NCBI GenBank assembly: GCA_033239525.1
Contig: BSYO01000004.1
Span: forward strand, 15,538,037 to 15,602,036
Length of the DNA stretch: 64,000 nt
Source: Nepenthes gracilis
Lineage: Eukaryota; Streptophyta; Magnoliopsida; Caryophyllales; Nepenthaceae
Direction: 5' to 3'
The notes under the pieces: generated by a model
Database searches by the model: none
Told to the model about the DNA's origin: nothing
What the model saw: the letters and a program-made list of their open reading frames with translations, nothing else
Made by a program: the position numbers and the translations under genes
In this document: positions 1 through 10,649 of the stretch, one piece after another
Layout of the letters: each line of letters begins with the position of its first letter
Numbering within the stretch: the stretch's first letter is position 1

Positions 1-2190
1 ACCCGAGAGTTACTATAGTCCGGATAGGTTCTCCGGCATGCCTTAGGACTTTCCGGTGGTAATCGAGGATAACTCTGTCCATGGAGTTATTTGTGGTTTG
101 CCTTGCCCTCGGGGCGTTACTGTCTGGAGGAATTACCGTTACCGGCCTACCTTCAGGTGGCATACCGTACCGATCCCGTGAGATGGATACCCATATGACA
201 GTTACCGGCCTTAGATTGTGTGTGGAGTGAACACAATCTATCCTTGATTATTTGCCCCCTCAGCTAGTAGGATATACTGGCAAAGTCTGCATCAATATGT
301 TACGAAGTACCGTTTACTATTTTACAGAAATGTTATGTTACCATACCGAATACCGAATATGAAGTACTGATTACCGATATGTTAAGCTATGAAGTATCGA
401 TGACATTTTATTATTTACAGAATACTATGCACCGATTACTGCTTACCGTTTTCCATTTGTTAATTAACAGTTACTGATTTCTGTTTAGCGACTACTGATT
501 CCGATTCTGAAGTATAATGATGTCAAAGTATGTTTTCTCTATTTCTTGGACTGCATTCTGATTAACCGTTATATTTATGCATTGTTACATGACCATTCTG
601 CATCACCATTTTATCGCTCATGTGCATGTACCTTGCTGGGCCTCGGCTCACTGTTTTGTTATTTTACCCCCTTCAGATGAGACAGTAGAGTTGCTGCCTG
701 ACAAAAAAGAGTAAACCGAGAGGAGTTGTTTGAAGACTTTTTGAGGACCGTAGCATTGGAGCTATTTTGGAAGAGCCTATCGATGTAGAGGCTTAGTTAG
801 AAATGTGATTTTTGTATACTGATCTTATGATTACTGATTTTTTAGAACATGTGGACTTTGTAAATGAAATCATATGTTATGTATGACTATAAAAAGGAAA
901 GGTTATGCTTCTGCTGGTTATTAGCTTCACTTCCGCTTGAAACTTTTGGATATACTGTACAAGTCCTAGACAGCATCTCGTTATTGAGCTATTAGTGCAG
1001 CTAACGCTTTTGAAGATTTATGCCATGGATGGCATATGTGATCTTGTGTATGCTTGTTGTAGGAAGAATTGTAAAGGAGTGGGATGGTCAACCTGGCCCA
1101 CTCTGCTTGTTACTGCTGCTGCATATGAGTCATTGCTGAGGTGTGGGAGATGCCAGTTGAATGTGATCTACTTAATGATGCTGAATTTATTGGACCTCAG
1201 TTAAGATATGACCTTCCCGGAGTGTAGGTGTAGGGTGAAATCCTCATTCATTCTCTGGCTGAATCTGGCTTTCTGTTCACTGTCCCTTATTCTGATCCAG
1301 TAGACAGTGTGTGCTCTGCTATGTGGGTGGCACCCCATTGATGCTATTTTGGCTCTCTAACGGCCATGTGCTGGGACTGTTTTTGTATGCAGATGCCCTT
1401 TGGTTGTCTTATGCTGTTATGATGCTGAAGATTGATGCTGAAGTTGACGAAGCAAGGAGCTGCTGTCGAAAGCAAGCTCTATGTGCACTGCTATTTGTAT
1501 CGATGTTGTGACGGGTACTGTCGAATGAGATGTTGTGGAGTCAGGCGATGTTCCTGCAGATCGTATGGGTACAGCTGATTGGGAGCCATCTCATTCTTGT
1601 ATCTTGGAATTCTATATGTGGAATGTTGGGGCTGTATGTCAGTCAAGAATTTTGGTATCCTATGCCGCAATCTCCCCTGAGATGCTCAAGAAATGGTTGA
1701 TCCGATGCAAAGCTGTCTTTGTTGGTGATACTGTTGAAGCATGATGAATTTATTATGCTGGACCATGAATTCTGGAAGCCGCTGGCTTTTAGTTTTTTGT
1801 TCTCAGTAATCTTTGCCAAATGTATTGTTTGTGTGATTATGTTGATGTTTGGTATCCTTTAGTAGGACCCTTTGGTCATATTTTTGGGTGATCGGCAAAT
1901 GCCATCGCGTCTATGACTAAATTCCAAGTTAGAAAAACACTTGGAATTAAATCATAGGCTGTATATTTTTTTTCTTTTTAATACAATTGACTTACCAAAA
2001 AAAAAGTAAATGATTGATAGTTATATGCTTGTAATGGATGATCATACAAGTATTTTGGGTTTTTCATCCTGTTACAAAGGAGACTTTGCCAAAATTTCTG
2101 TAGAAGTCTTGCCTTATATTTTAGTACCGTTAATCCTGTTCATGTCTTGACGGAAGCTTTTGAGGAAAAAAAATAATCCATTCTGTCACA
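1..2190 (+). repeat. 5' LTR of gypsy-1 (partial, with a nested retroposon)
   Basis: Position 1 onward matches 8057 onward in the 3' LTR almost base for base, which identifies direct LTRs. The LTR ends in TTCTGTCACA at 2190, two bases before the PBS. The U3/promoter portion lies before the window start. A 930-bp retroposon (1076-2005) is present here and absent from the 3' LTR. A stem-loop at 213-239 is shared with the 3' LTR and with related LTRs elsewhere. No protein-coding signal is seen. Confidence 0.92.
1076..2005 (+). mobile_element. CTTACC-tail retroposon P1, complete insertion in the 5' LTR
   Basis: The empty site is visible in the 3' LTR near 10030 (GTAAATGATTG), so both ends are defined. 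GTAAA at 1071-1075 is repeated at 2006-2010 as a short target duplication. The insert is 930 bp, G/T rich on the plus strand, has no ORF of note and ends in GACTTACC plus poly(A). The hairpin at 1911-1957 pairs CTATGA with TCATAG around AATTCCAAGT and ACTTGGAATT. It is a non-autonomous, LINE-mobilised type of retroposon; the helper LINE is not identified. Confidence 0.85.
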
Positions 2191-2192
2191 TT

Positions 2193-2203
2193 TGGTATCA
2201 GAG
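2193..2203 (+). promoter_or_regulatory. Primer-binding site of gypsy-1
   Basis: TGGTATCAGAG lies two bases after the LTR end. It is the standard plant PBS, complementary to the 3' end of initiator Met-tRNA, which primes minus-strand DNA synthesis. Confidence 0.93.
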
Positions 2204-2423
2204 AATTAAGATGCCTCAGGAATTGATCGACTAAAAGCGGAAGCATAGGTTTGAATCTCTGAATAGAATTTCTGTAGGAATAAGTAGAGGAAGTTAAGAC
2301 AGTTAGGACCCTTAAGAGATTGATTCTTAAGCTTGGGTAGAAATTTCTTAAAGTTGTTGAATATTTTCTTCTTATTCCATTGGATCCTTGTCCTTATATT
2401 CTTGTGTTTACCTTGATTATAGG

Positions 2424-3411
2424 ATGGCAAGTAGAAGAGGTGGAAGGAATCGCCGCGGTGGCGTTAGCACACCTTATGATAGAGAGGCCGCTTACATTGA
2501 TCTACTGGAAAGGATGACCAACGTAGTAGAATCTGTCGAGCAAAAGTACATGGCCCGGAATCCTGTACCCGGGCCAGCTCCGACACTTCCTGGTCCTACA
2601 ACATATGATAGATTCACAACTAAACAAGCACTGGGCTTCCTAGGAAAGCCAGATCCAGTTGAAGCAGATGTGTGGTTGAAAAGAATGAAGAAAATATTTG
2701 CGGTGCTTGGCTGTACCGATAGAGAAAAAGTCACATTTGCGGCGTACAAGCTGGAAGGTGAAGCTGATAGTTGGTGGGATATGCAGAAAAGGGCGATAGG
2801 AGTGCCTAATGAAGCCATTACCTGGGAAATGTTTGAAGATGTATTTTTGGATAAGTATTTCCCATCCAGTCTCCGAGACCAGAAGGAGCAAGAATTTATG
2901 AGATTGAGACAAGGGAGCATGACGGTCAAGGAGTATGATGCCAAGTTTACTGAACTATCCCATTTTGCATCATTCTATGTAGAGGAAGAGCAGAGGAAAG
3001 TAAAGAAATTCCTGCAAGGGCTACGGGATGACATTAGGAAATTGTTGTCTGCTCTAAAGCTTCAAACTTATGCCAAGATCCTAGACCGAGTAGTGATTTA
3101 TGAAAAGGAGGCGGAGATAGAGAGATTTTACGCAAAAAGGACCGCCAGTCGAGCTGGAGTAAGTACCGGATCAGCTGTAGGGTCTTCTAGACCATCCAAG
3201 AAGGCTAGGGTGGCTGACAAGGGAAAGAGTATTGTGGCTCAGTCAGAAACCAGTACTAGAGCATCGGCTGATGACTATACCTTCTGTGGGAGGAAACATC
3301 CTGGATAAGAATGCCACAAGATGTCAGGAGCCTTTTTTAGATGTGGGCAATAGGGCCACATTCTCAGAAACTGCCCACTACCTCCGAGGATGGAAGGAAG
3401 GAAGCCTACTG
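2424..3411 (+). pseudogene. gag: gag of gypsy-1, capsid region largely open, zinc knuckle broken
   Basis: The reading frame starts at ATG 2424 (MASRRGGRNRRGG, a basic N-terminus) and stays open to a TAA at 3306. A Retrotrans_gag domain spans about residues 80-220, with WWDMQKRA, YFPSSLRDQKEQEF and EYDAKFTELS. A lysine-rich linker follows. The CCHC knuckle comes after the stop in the same frame: the first cysteine is Phe (FRCGQ) and a TAG precedes GHILRNC. Full-length gag should form the particle and bind RNA. The upstream start at 2388 is less likely because the conserved N-terminus begins at 2424. It lies 220 bases after the PBS, as expected for the first gene. Confidence 0.88.
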
Positions 3412-3469
3412 TCTCGGCAAAGGCCTTTGCGGTGACTGTTCAAGATCCGAAAGCCTCTCCGAATGTTGT

Positions 3470-4018
3470 GGAAGGTACTCTTTCTATTTGTAGAGTTTCT
3501 ACATCGATATTATTTGACTCGAGGTCTACCTATTCCTTTGTTTTCCCACGGTTTGCATGCTGTATTGTAGCTGCCCTATTTTGGATTGTGAATTATCTGT
3601 GTGTACTCCCACTGGATCTTCTGTGATTACGGATGTGATGTATCCAGAATGTATAATTGAGGTGAATGGGAACCATTTAGTTGTGAATTTAGTGTTGTTA
3701 GACATGGGTGATTTTGATGTGATCCTAGGAATGGACTGGATGGCTAAATATCATGCCAATATTGACTGTTTCCTAAAGCGGGTTTGTTTTAACATCCTTG
3801 GGATGGAGCCCTTTTTCTTTCAGGGCATTAAGAAAAAGGGGGTGCCTATGTTGATCTCTGCTCTACATGCTAAGCATTTGATGAGTAGTGGATATAGAGC
3901 TTATTTAGCATATGCCTGTACTATTGGAAGTCATAATGTGCCAGGTAAGGATATCCTGGCTGTTTGTGACTTTGAGGATGTATTTTCAGAAGAGTTACCC
4001 AGATTGCCTCCACACTAG
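3470..4018 (+). pseudogene. Aspartic protease region of gypsy-1
   Basis: This is a retropepsin-like (RVP_2) segment between gag and RT. The catalytic D-S/T-G triplet reads DSR (in ILFDSRSTYSF), so the active site is changed. A frame change near 3560 separates this half from the second half, which carries the hallmark FDVILGMDWMAKYHA. A TAG at 4016 separates the protease from RT. In this clade the protease is released from the Gag-Pol polyprotein; this copy would be inactive. Confidence 0.82.
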
Positions 4019-5548
4019 GAAATCGAGTTTGAGATTGTCACTGTTCCTGGTGTTAGCCCAGTTTCTAAATCCCCCTATCGTATGGCTGCGACTTAATTAA
4101 AGGAGTTGAAGTTGCAGTTGCAGGAGCTATTAGACAAGGATTTTATCAGACCTAGTGTATCTCCTTGGGGTGCACCGGTGTTGTTCGTAAGGAAGAAAGA
4201 TGGGTCCTTGCGGTTGTGTGTTGACTATCGTGAGTTGAATAAGATCACGATAAAAAATAAATACCCTCTACCGCGCATTGATGACTTGTTTGATTAGTTG
4301 CAAGGATCTCGAGTCTTTTCAAAGATTGATTTGAGGTCCGGTTATTACCAACTGAGGATCAAGCCGGAGGATGTAGCTAAAACAGCTTTTCGGACACATG
4401 ATGGCCATTATGAGTTTCTTGTTATGCCTTTTGGCCTTACAAATGCTCTAGCTGCTTTTATGGATTTGATGAATAGGGTTTTCAGGCCAAATTTGGATAA
4501 ATTTGTGGTGGTATTCATCGATGATATTTTGATTTATTCAAAGGATCATGAGGAGCATGAAATTCATTTGAGGAAGGTACTTCAGGTGCTCCGGGATGAG
4601 AAATTGTATGCCAAGCTGAGTAAGTGTGAGTTCTAGCTCGAGAAGGTGATGTTTTTGGGACATGTGATTTCTGATGGAAGCATTTCTGTGGATCCCAAGA
4701 AAATAGAGGCTGTTACAAATTGGAGCAGACCGGCTTCTGTGGCTGAGGTTAGGAACTTTCTGGGTATGGCAGGATTTTACAGGCGTTTTGTAGAGAACTT
4801 CTCGTAGATTGCTATACCTCTGACTCGGTTGCTGAAGAAAGAGGCTAAGTTTGTGTGGACAGAAGAGTGTGATCTGAGCTTCCAGGAGCTAAAGGATCGT
4901 TTGACCACCGCTCCGGTGCTGATTATTCTAGAGGGTTCTGGAGGCTTTGAGGTGTACTGCGACGCTTCAAAGGCGGGTCTAGGATGTGTGTTGATGTAGC
5001 ACGGTAAAGGCGTGGCGTATGGATCTAGACAATTGAAGGTACATGAGAAAAATTATCCTACCCATGATCTTGAACTTGCTGCTGTGCTATTTGTATTGAA
5101 AATTTGGATACATTATCTATATGGTGAGAGGTTCCGTGTGTATTCCGATTATAAGAGTTTGAAGTACTTATTCTCACAAAAGGAACTTAACATGAGGCAA
5201 AGGAGGTGGCTTGACTTCTTAAAGGATTATGATTGTGAAATACATTACAAGCCAGGAAAGGCCAACGTGGTAGCAGATGCTTTGAGTCGCCGATCGGACT
5301 ACGTGGCACACCTACAAGTCAAACAGATGGAGATGTTGGATTATTTAAAGCTGTGCGACATCCAACGCTATGCCAAAGGTGATAGGATGCTCCTGTCATA
5401 CTTTAAGATTCAACCAGAGGTAGTTGGTAAAGTCAAGGAGAAACAGGTGAATGACTCGTTCCTCATGGATATTGTTAGTGATGTGAGTAAAGAGTCTCGA
5501 GCCGATTTTAACATTCGGACTGATGGTGTGTTTAGATTTAGAGATTGA
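4019..5548 (+). pseudogene. pol: Reverse transcriptase and RNase H of gypsy-1, one frame with stops
   Basis: RT motifs appear in order: [37 protein letters not shown] and the catalytic FIDDIL box (about 4514-4531). RNase H follows with VYCDASKAGLGCVL and later the [11 protein letters not shown] segment. The whole stretch is a single frame with nonsense codons at 4094 (TAA), 4295, 4634, 4805 and 4997 (TAG) and 5546 (TGA), and no frameshift. By comparison with gypsy-2 at the same sites, three TAGs replace CAG and one replaces TGG. RT copies the RNA genome; this copy cannot make a full protein. Confidence 0.92.
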
Positions 5549-6859
5549 TTATGTGTACCGAATGACAAAGGGTTGAAGGGAAAAATTTTGAAGGAGGCTC
5601 ACCGGTCTCAGTATACAATCCACCCGGAAAAGAATAAAATGTATCAGCATCTGAAAAAGACTTTCTGGTGGAGGAACATGAAGAGGGATATCATGGCCCA
5701 TGTGGAGAAATGCCTAGTGTGTCAGCAACTGAATGCTGAGAGGAAGAAGCCTTCTAGTCTGTTACAGCCAATGCCAATCCCGAGCTGGAAATGGGAAGAC
5801 ATTGTTATGGACTTTGTATCGGGTTTGCCGAGGACTCCTAGGAATCATGACACCGTGTGGGTTATAGTTGATCGGCTGACGAAATCAGCCCACTTTTTGG
5901 TGATCAGGACGACCTATTCGAGTGATAAGTTGGCTCAGTTGTATGTAAATGAGATTGTGAGGCTTCATGGAGTTCCTGCCTCCATTATGTCTGATAGAGA
6001 TCCCCACTTTGTCTCGAGGTTTTGGGAGAGCTTGCATAAGGAGTTGGGGACGGAGTTGAAGTTCAGTACTGCATATCACCCCCAAACCGATGGCCAATCT
6101 GAGCGTACCATTCCGATTCTTGAGGACCCCTATTTTGGAGATGAAAGGGCCTCTGTTTTGGATATGAAAGGAACGTGGGATACTTACCTAGCGCTAGCTG
6201 AATTCGCTTACAATAACAGCTACCAAGCTAGTATCGGCATGGCACCGTTTGAGGCATTGTACGGGAGAAAGTGTAGGTCCCCGATTCATTGGGAGAAAAT
6301 CGGAGACAAAAGGATTTTGGGCCCAAAAATTGTAAAAGAAACAGCAGAAAAGATTAAGGTGATTCACGATAATCTAAAGGTTGCTCAGAGCCGACAGAAG
6401 AGTTATGCAGACAAGCGAAGGATAGAACTGAGTTTCGAGGTAGGAGATCTTGTGTTTCTAAAGGTCTCACCATCCAAGGGCACATTCCGTTTTAGAGTAA
6501 AGGGAAAGTTGAAGCTCCAGTTCATTGGCCCTTTTGAGATTCTAGAAAGGGTCAGTGAGGTAGCCTACGGGTTGGCATTGCCATCGAATCTTACGGGTGT
6601 ACACGATGTATTTCATGTATCGATGCTGGGGAGATATGTCCATGAGCCAGCGCACGTGATTGACTATGGCTCTTTGTCTATTGACAAGGACTTGTCCTAC
6701 ATTGAGGAGCCACTGGAAATTTTGGATCGAAAGGATCAAAGGTTGCGGACGAAGTCCATTCCCCTGGTGAAAGTGCTTTGGAGAAATCATTTGCCAGAGG
6801 AGGCCACTTGGGAGCGCGAAGAGGAGATCCGAAGCAAGTATCCTCACTTGTTCCCTTAA
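5549..6859 (+). pseudogene. pol: Integrase with C-terminal chromodomain of gypsy-1
   Basis: Open from 5549 to the stop at 6857-6859. The zinc-binding HHCC region shows AHRSQYTIHP and CLVCQQ. The catalytic D,D,E residues are seen in MDFVSGLP, MSDRDPHF and TDGQSERT. About four extra residues follow ILED compared with gypsy-2 and gypsy-3. GPFEILERVSEVAYGLALP is the SH3-like DNA-binding part. The C-terminus (PLVKVLWRNHLPEEATWERE, near residues 395-415 of this segment) matches the divergent chromodomain of Tekay/Del chromoviruses, thought to guide insertion to heterochromatin. This is the best preserved part of the element, but it is cut off from RT by the TGA at 5546. Confidence 0.9.
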
Positions 6860-6900
6860 GGTATGTAGTTTACTCAATTTCGAGGACGAAATTTCCTTAA

Positions 6901-6911
6901 GTAGGGGAGGG
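6901..6911 (+). promoter_or_regulatory. Polypurine tract of gypsy-1
   Basis: GTAGGGGAGGG lies directly before the 3' LTR start (TGTGAGGACC at 6912). It primes plus-strand DNA synthesis. Confidence 0.85.
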
Positions 6912-7128
6912 TGTGAGGACCCGAAACCGAAAATGTGATAACTAGATGTAATTAAGATGATTAATATCATTAAGAGGCTAAGCATGTGATGAACAAGTAT
7001 TAGTTGAAAACAAAAAGTGGGAAAAATGTCCGAGTTCAGCAAGCAGCTGAACAGAGCCTGCTGCGCACCCAAGCGGCTGCAGTGAGGGCAAAATCCAGTA
7101 GCACTGCCGCTCGCCGTGCCCCGGGGGC

Positions 7129-7308
7129 GCTCGAGCGTATTTAATAGAATGTGGCCCGCCCGATGGCTGCTCGAGCCGCGCTCGAGCCGAAATTCCAGAA
7201 CCGCACCCGCTAGCTGGCCGCTCAAGCAGAGCTCGAGCGCAAAAGACCCGAAGCCCTGCCGCTTGCTGGCCGCTCGAGCGGCTCGAGCGGTGGCGCGGTG
7301 TATAAAAG
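7129..7308 (+). promoter_or_regulatory. LTR promoter: six GCTCGAGC palindromes upstream of a TATA box
   Basis: GCTCGAGC occurs at 7129, 7169, 7180, 7231, 7272 and 7281, followed by TATAAAAG at 7301-7308. The same palindrome occurs beside TATA-like boxes in the minus LTRs (15566 and 15678; 18154). The transcription start should lie about 30 bases downstream of the TATA box. The palindromes may bind a dimeric factor; that role is inferred. Confidence 0.7.
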
Positions 7309-9038
7309 CGCGCCCAGCCTTCTTTTCCCTCATTTCTCACGAACCTAGGGTTTTTAGTGCGAGAGAGAGGGGAGATTCTAGAGAGAGAAAAGGGGAGAAC
7401 GAGGCCCAGGAGTCTGAATCCGTCCGTGAGACAGTTATAAAGGTGAAAGCACGCGTCAAGGCAAGTGTACCTCGGACGTTGTTTTTCGTTTTTGCCCATT
7501 CTCTTGCTTTAAAGTTGATGAAAATGTTGCGAAAATGATGTTAATGCATGTTTAAAGCACATGAAGCATGTTTCCTTCGATTACTTGGTTAGATTTTGTG
7601 TTTATCCATGTTTTTTGCAAGTTTTGGCTTTGATTTCATGAATGAGCATGAAAATTGTGTTCAATTTCTCTTGAAAAGTATGTGATGAAACCCTAGCTCG
7701 AAAATGTTGTGTAGTTTGATTAAATTGCATGATTTAATGTATATGCATGGCATCCATGGCATTAATTTCATGAAATATGTACATGTAAGAGATCGATTTG
7801 AGTCCGAAAGTTTTGGCGAAGCCCTATGTACGAAAATGAAGAGGTTTTGATGAGTTTTAACCGTAGCTTTTATTATATGAAAGTTAATTGACATCGAAAT
7901 GAAGCTTCCAGTATAATTTGTTTCCGAAAATATGTATCGACTCCATGCGAGGAAATTTTTGTATACTTAAAGTTAGCTGAAAGTATATTGTGAAAGTCTG
8001 ATTTTAAAAATGGTTTTTCTATAAAGAGGTGGTTTCCGTTATAGTTATTTTAAGACCGGGAGTTACTATAGTCCGGATAGGTTCTCCAAAGATGCCTTAG
8101 GACTTTCCGGTGGTAATCGAGGATAACTCTGTCCATGGAGTTATTTGTGGTTTGCCTTGCCCTCGGGCGCATCGTCTGGGAGGAATTACTGGGCACGCCT
8201 ACCTTCAGGTGGCATACCGTACCGATCCCGTGAGATGGATACCCATATGACAGTTACCGGCCTTAGATTGTGTGTGGAGTGAACACAATCTATCCTTGAT
8301 TATTTGCCCCCTCAGCTAGTAGGATATACTGGCAAGGTCTGCATCAATATGTTACAAAGTACCGTTTACTATTTTACAGAAATGTTATGTTACCGTATCG
8401 ACTACCGAATATGAAGTACCGATTGCCGATATGTTGAGTTATGAAGTATCGATGACTGTTTATTGTTTACTGAATACTATGCACCGATTACTGCTTACCG
8501 TTTTCCATTTGTTAATTAACGGTTACTGATTTATGTTTACCGACTACTAATTCCGATTCTGAAATATAATGATGTCAAAGTATGTTTTCTCTATTTCTTG
8601 GACTGCATTCTGATTAACCGTTATATTTATGCATTGTTACATGACCATTCTGCATCACTGTTTAACCGCTCATATGCATGTACCTTGCTGGGCCTCGGCT
8701 CACTGTTTTGTTGTTTTACCCCCCTTTAGATGAGACAGTAGAGTTACTGCCTGACGAAAAAGAGTAAACCGAGAGGAGTTGTTTGAAGACTTTTTGAGGA
8801 CCATAGCATTGGAGCTATTTTGGAAGAGCTTGTCGATGTAGAGGTTTAGCTAGAAATGTGATTTTTGTATACTGATCTTATGATTACTGATGTTTTAGAA
8901 CATGTGGACTTTGTAAATGAAATCATATGTTATGTATGACTGTAAAAAGGAAAGGTTATGCTTCTGCAGGTTATTAGTTTAACTCCTGCTCTAAACTTTT
9001 TGATATACTGTACAGGTCCTAGACTGCATCTCGTTATT

Positions 9039-9941
9039 TTTTTTGGTAAGCAAGTAATTATATTAAAAATAATAATTTACAAATGTTTCCTAATTCCAAG
9101 TGTTTTGCCAACTTGAAATTAGAGCACAAGAAAGAGGGGGATTCCTCCAGAACTCAAGGATACAGGCGGGATCAAAGATCACGGACCTAGACATGACAGG
9201 TTTAAGAACATACAACCTAAGTTAAATCTAAACAACAAACTAACATCCAAACCGAGAAAAAGACCATCGGGCCAGAGCATCACGCGCCAACAGGAGCAAT
9301 GCAACGCCATCATCAACCCTGAACAGCTCACAGTCCCAACCACGACCAGAGTGACAGCATCTTCGAATATCAAACCATCACAGGAACCACAGTCGAGCCA
9401 TATCTTGCAGCCAAACCACTCTGTCCTAGCAGACAAGAAGGCACTCCGGATATAGAACAAATGCACTCCGAAGCACGAACAAATGCACTCTGTCTAAGGA
9501 GACTAAAGGCACTCCGGAAAAAGTCACTCCGTCCAAAGTGAGAAGAAACACTCCGTCTAAGGAGACAAAATGCACTCTGGAAAAAGTCACTCTGTCCAAA
9601 GTCACTCTGTCCAAAGTTAGAAGAAGCACTCCGATTAAGGAGACAAAAGGCACTCCGGATAAAGTCATTCCGTCCAAAGTGAGGAAAAGCACTCCGTCCA
9701 AAGAGTCAAGAAGGCACTCCGGATAAGGGACACCTGCACTTCGGAAGCTCGAACAAAGTACTCCGTCCCAAGAGAGAAAAAGCACTCCGCCACCTCAAGA
9801 AATGATTTTTTTTTTTCATTTTTTTTTGATAATAATTTTTTTTTAAACCAACAAGGGAAAAGAAAGCACTCCGGACCTTGCAACCTCATCACTCCGTCTA
9901 AGGAGACAAAAGCAACTCCGGAAAAGTCACTCCGTCCAAAG
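9039..9941 (-). mobile_element. CTTACC-tail retroposon M1 in the 3' LTR
   Basis: The sequence begins with poly(T) and GGTAAGCAAG, the reverse complement of the CTTACC-poly(A) tail, followed by the hairpin arms CTAATTCCAAGT and ACTTGAAATTAG. It interrupts the LTR between CTCGTTATT and a segment matching GAGCTATTAG of the 5' LTR. No clear target duplication is visible. The 5' part of the element (9425-9941) is a degenerate CACTCCG array. ORFs across the array are by-products of the repeat. Confidence 0.8.
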
Positions 9942-9945
9942 GAGA
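9425..9945 (-). repeat. Degenerate CACTCCG / CGGAGTG array
   Basis: The heptamer CACTCCG or close variants (CACTCTG, CACTCCGGA) recurs roughly every 15-30 bases, about 25 times, alternating with A-rich spacers such as AAGGAGACAAAAGG. On the element's sense strand this reads CGGAGTG, as in the arrays at 43179-43999, 56690-57575 and 58700-58945. It is interrupted by a T-rich run near 9806-9843. Confidence 0.85.
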
Positions 9946-10210
9946 CTGTTAGTATAGCAAATGCTTTTAAAGATTTATGCCATGGATGGCATATGTGATC
10001 CTGTGTATGCTTATTGTAGGAAGAATTGTAAATGATTGACAGTTGTATGCTTGTAATGGATGATTATACAGGTATTTTAGATTTTTAATCCTGTTACAAA
10101 GAAGACTTTGCCGAAATTTCTGCAGAAGTCTTGCCTTATATTTTAGTACCGTTAATCATGTTCATGTCTTGACGAAAGCTTTTGAGGAAAAAAAAATCCG
10201 TTTCGTCACA

Positions 10211-10649
10211 GATAAATAGTAGAGACAATGACGGGATGGGGGAAATCATATTATTTCAATTAAAAAGGAGTACGAGAGGAAAGGGACCTTTGGGATCACA
10301 TAGTTTGTCTATTAACATTAGATGCATTTTTACCACTTTTATTATTTTCAATAATCTTTGCAGACTAGGACCAGTAGGTCATAGTAGTAACGATGCGAGA
10401 GAACGAGGAACGGATCATGATACTCCACAGGCTTATTTTTGGACCCAGTCGGGGGGTCATCTACATATCATGCCTGTAGACAGGCCCGATAAATGCTCCA
10501 TTTTCCTGGGGTACCAGGGCAATTCCTCGTTCTTCCACAATAGTATCCTAAGGCGTGCCATGGACATCACTCGCTCACACATGCGACCAGAATACGCGGC
10601 CAAAGTATTCTTTGGGTTTCTACCAAGATGGACGTGGCAAGCTAGGGAA
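10211..10649 (-). repeat. Minus-strand LTR fragment (LTR-A), broken by gypsy-1
   Basis: It contains a Gypsy-LTR block in reverse (AAGGCGTGCC, compare GGCATGCCTT at 36-45) and closely resembles 29480-29720. It continues at 14562 after the LINE-derived insertion, because both pieces line up in order with the LTR at 28748-29880. The part beyond gypsy-1 lies outside the window. Confidence 0.7.

Larger units (their letters stand above)
1..10210 (+). mobile_element. Gypsy-1: Ty3/gypsy Tekay/Del-type chromovirus, left end outside the window
   Basis: This is an LTR retrotransposon in the order LTR, PBS, gag, protease, RT, RNase H, integrase, chromodomain, PPT, LTR, which is the Ty3/gypsy order. The 5' LTR runs off the window start and ends at 2190; the 3' LTR is 6912-10210. 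The LTR end TTCTGTCACA or TTTCGTCACA occurs on both sides. GATAA follows the 3' LTR, but the matching left target duplication is outside the window. Every coding domain has lesions, so the copy is not autonomous. It inserted into a minus-strand LTR of a related older element that resumes at 10211. The clade call rests on the C-terminal chromodomain-like segment and overall protein similarity; a phylogeny would be needed to settle Tekay versus Del. Confidence 0.9.
6912..10210 (+). repeat. 3' LTR of gypsy-1, with a nested retroposon
   Basis: It starts TGTGAGGACC just after the PPT and ends TTTCGTCACA. It contains U3 with a GC-rich promoter, R/U5 from about 7330, and the segment matching the 5' LTR from 8057. 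Removing the insertion at 9039-9941 leaves about 2.4 kb, a size usual for Tekay/Del LTRs. Short ORFs in the promoter region (for example 7116-7538) overlap on both strands and look non-coding. Confidence 0.92.

Noticed and set aside
2193..2203. tRNA gene at the tRNA-matching sites (2193, 20821, 44814)
   Set aside because: Only 11 bases match the initiator tRNA end; these are retrotransposon primer sites.
7116..7538. 140-codon plus ORF and overlapping minus ORFs in the gypsy-1 LTR promoter
   Set aside because: GC-rich promoter sequence is open on both strands; it crosses the TATA box and is not conserved in LTR-A or LTR-B.
9426..9785. 119-codon minus ORF with repeated LTLDGVT/VSLDGV units
   Set aside because: Translation of the CACTCCG array; frames on both strands are similarly open.
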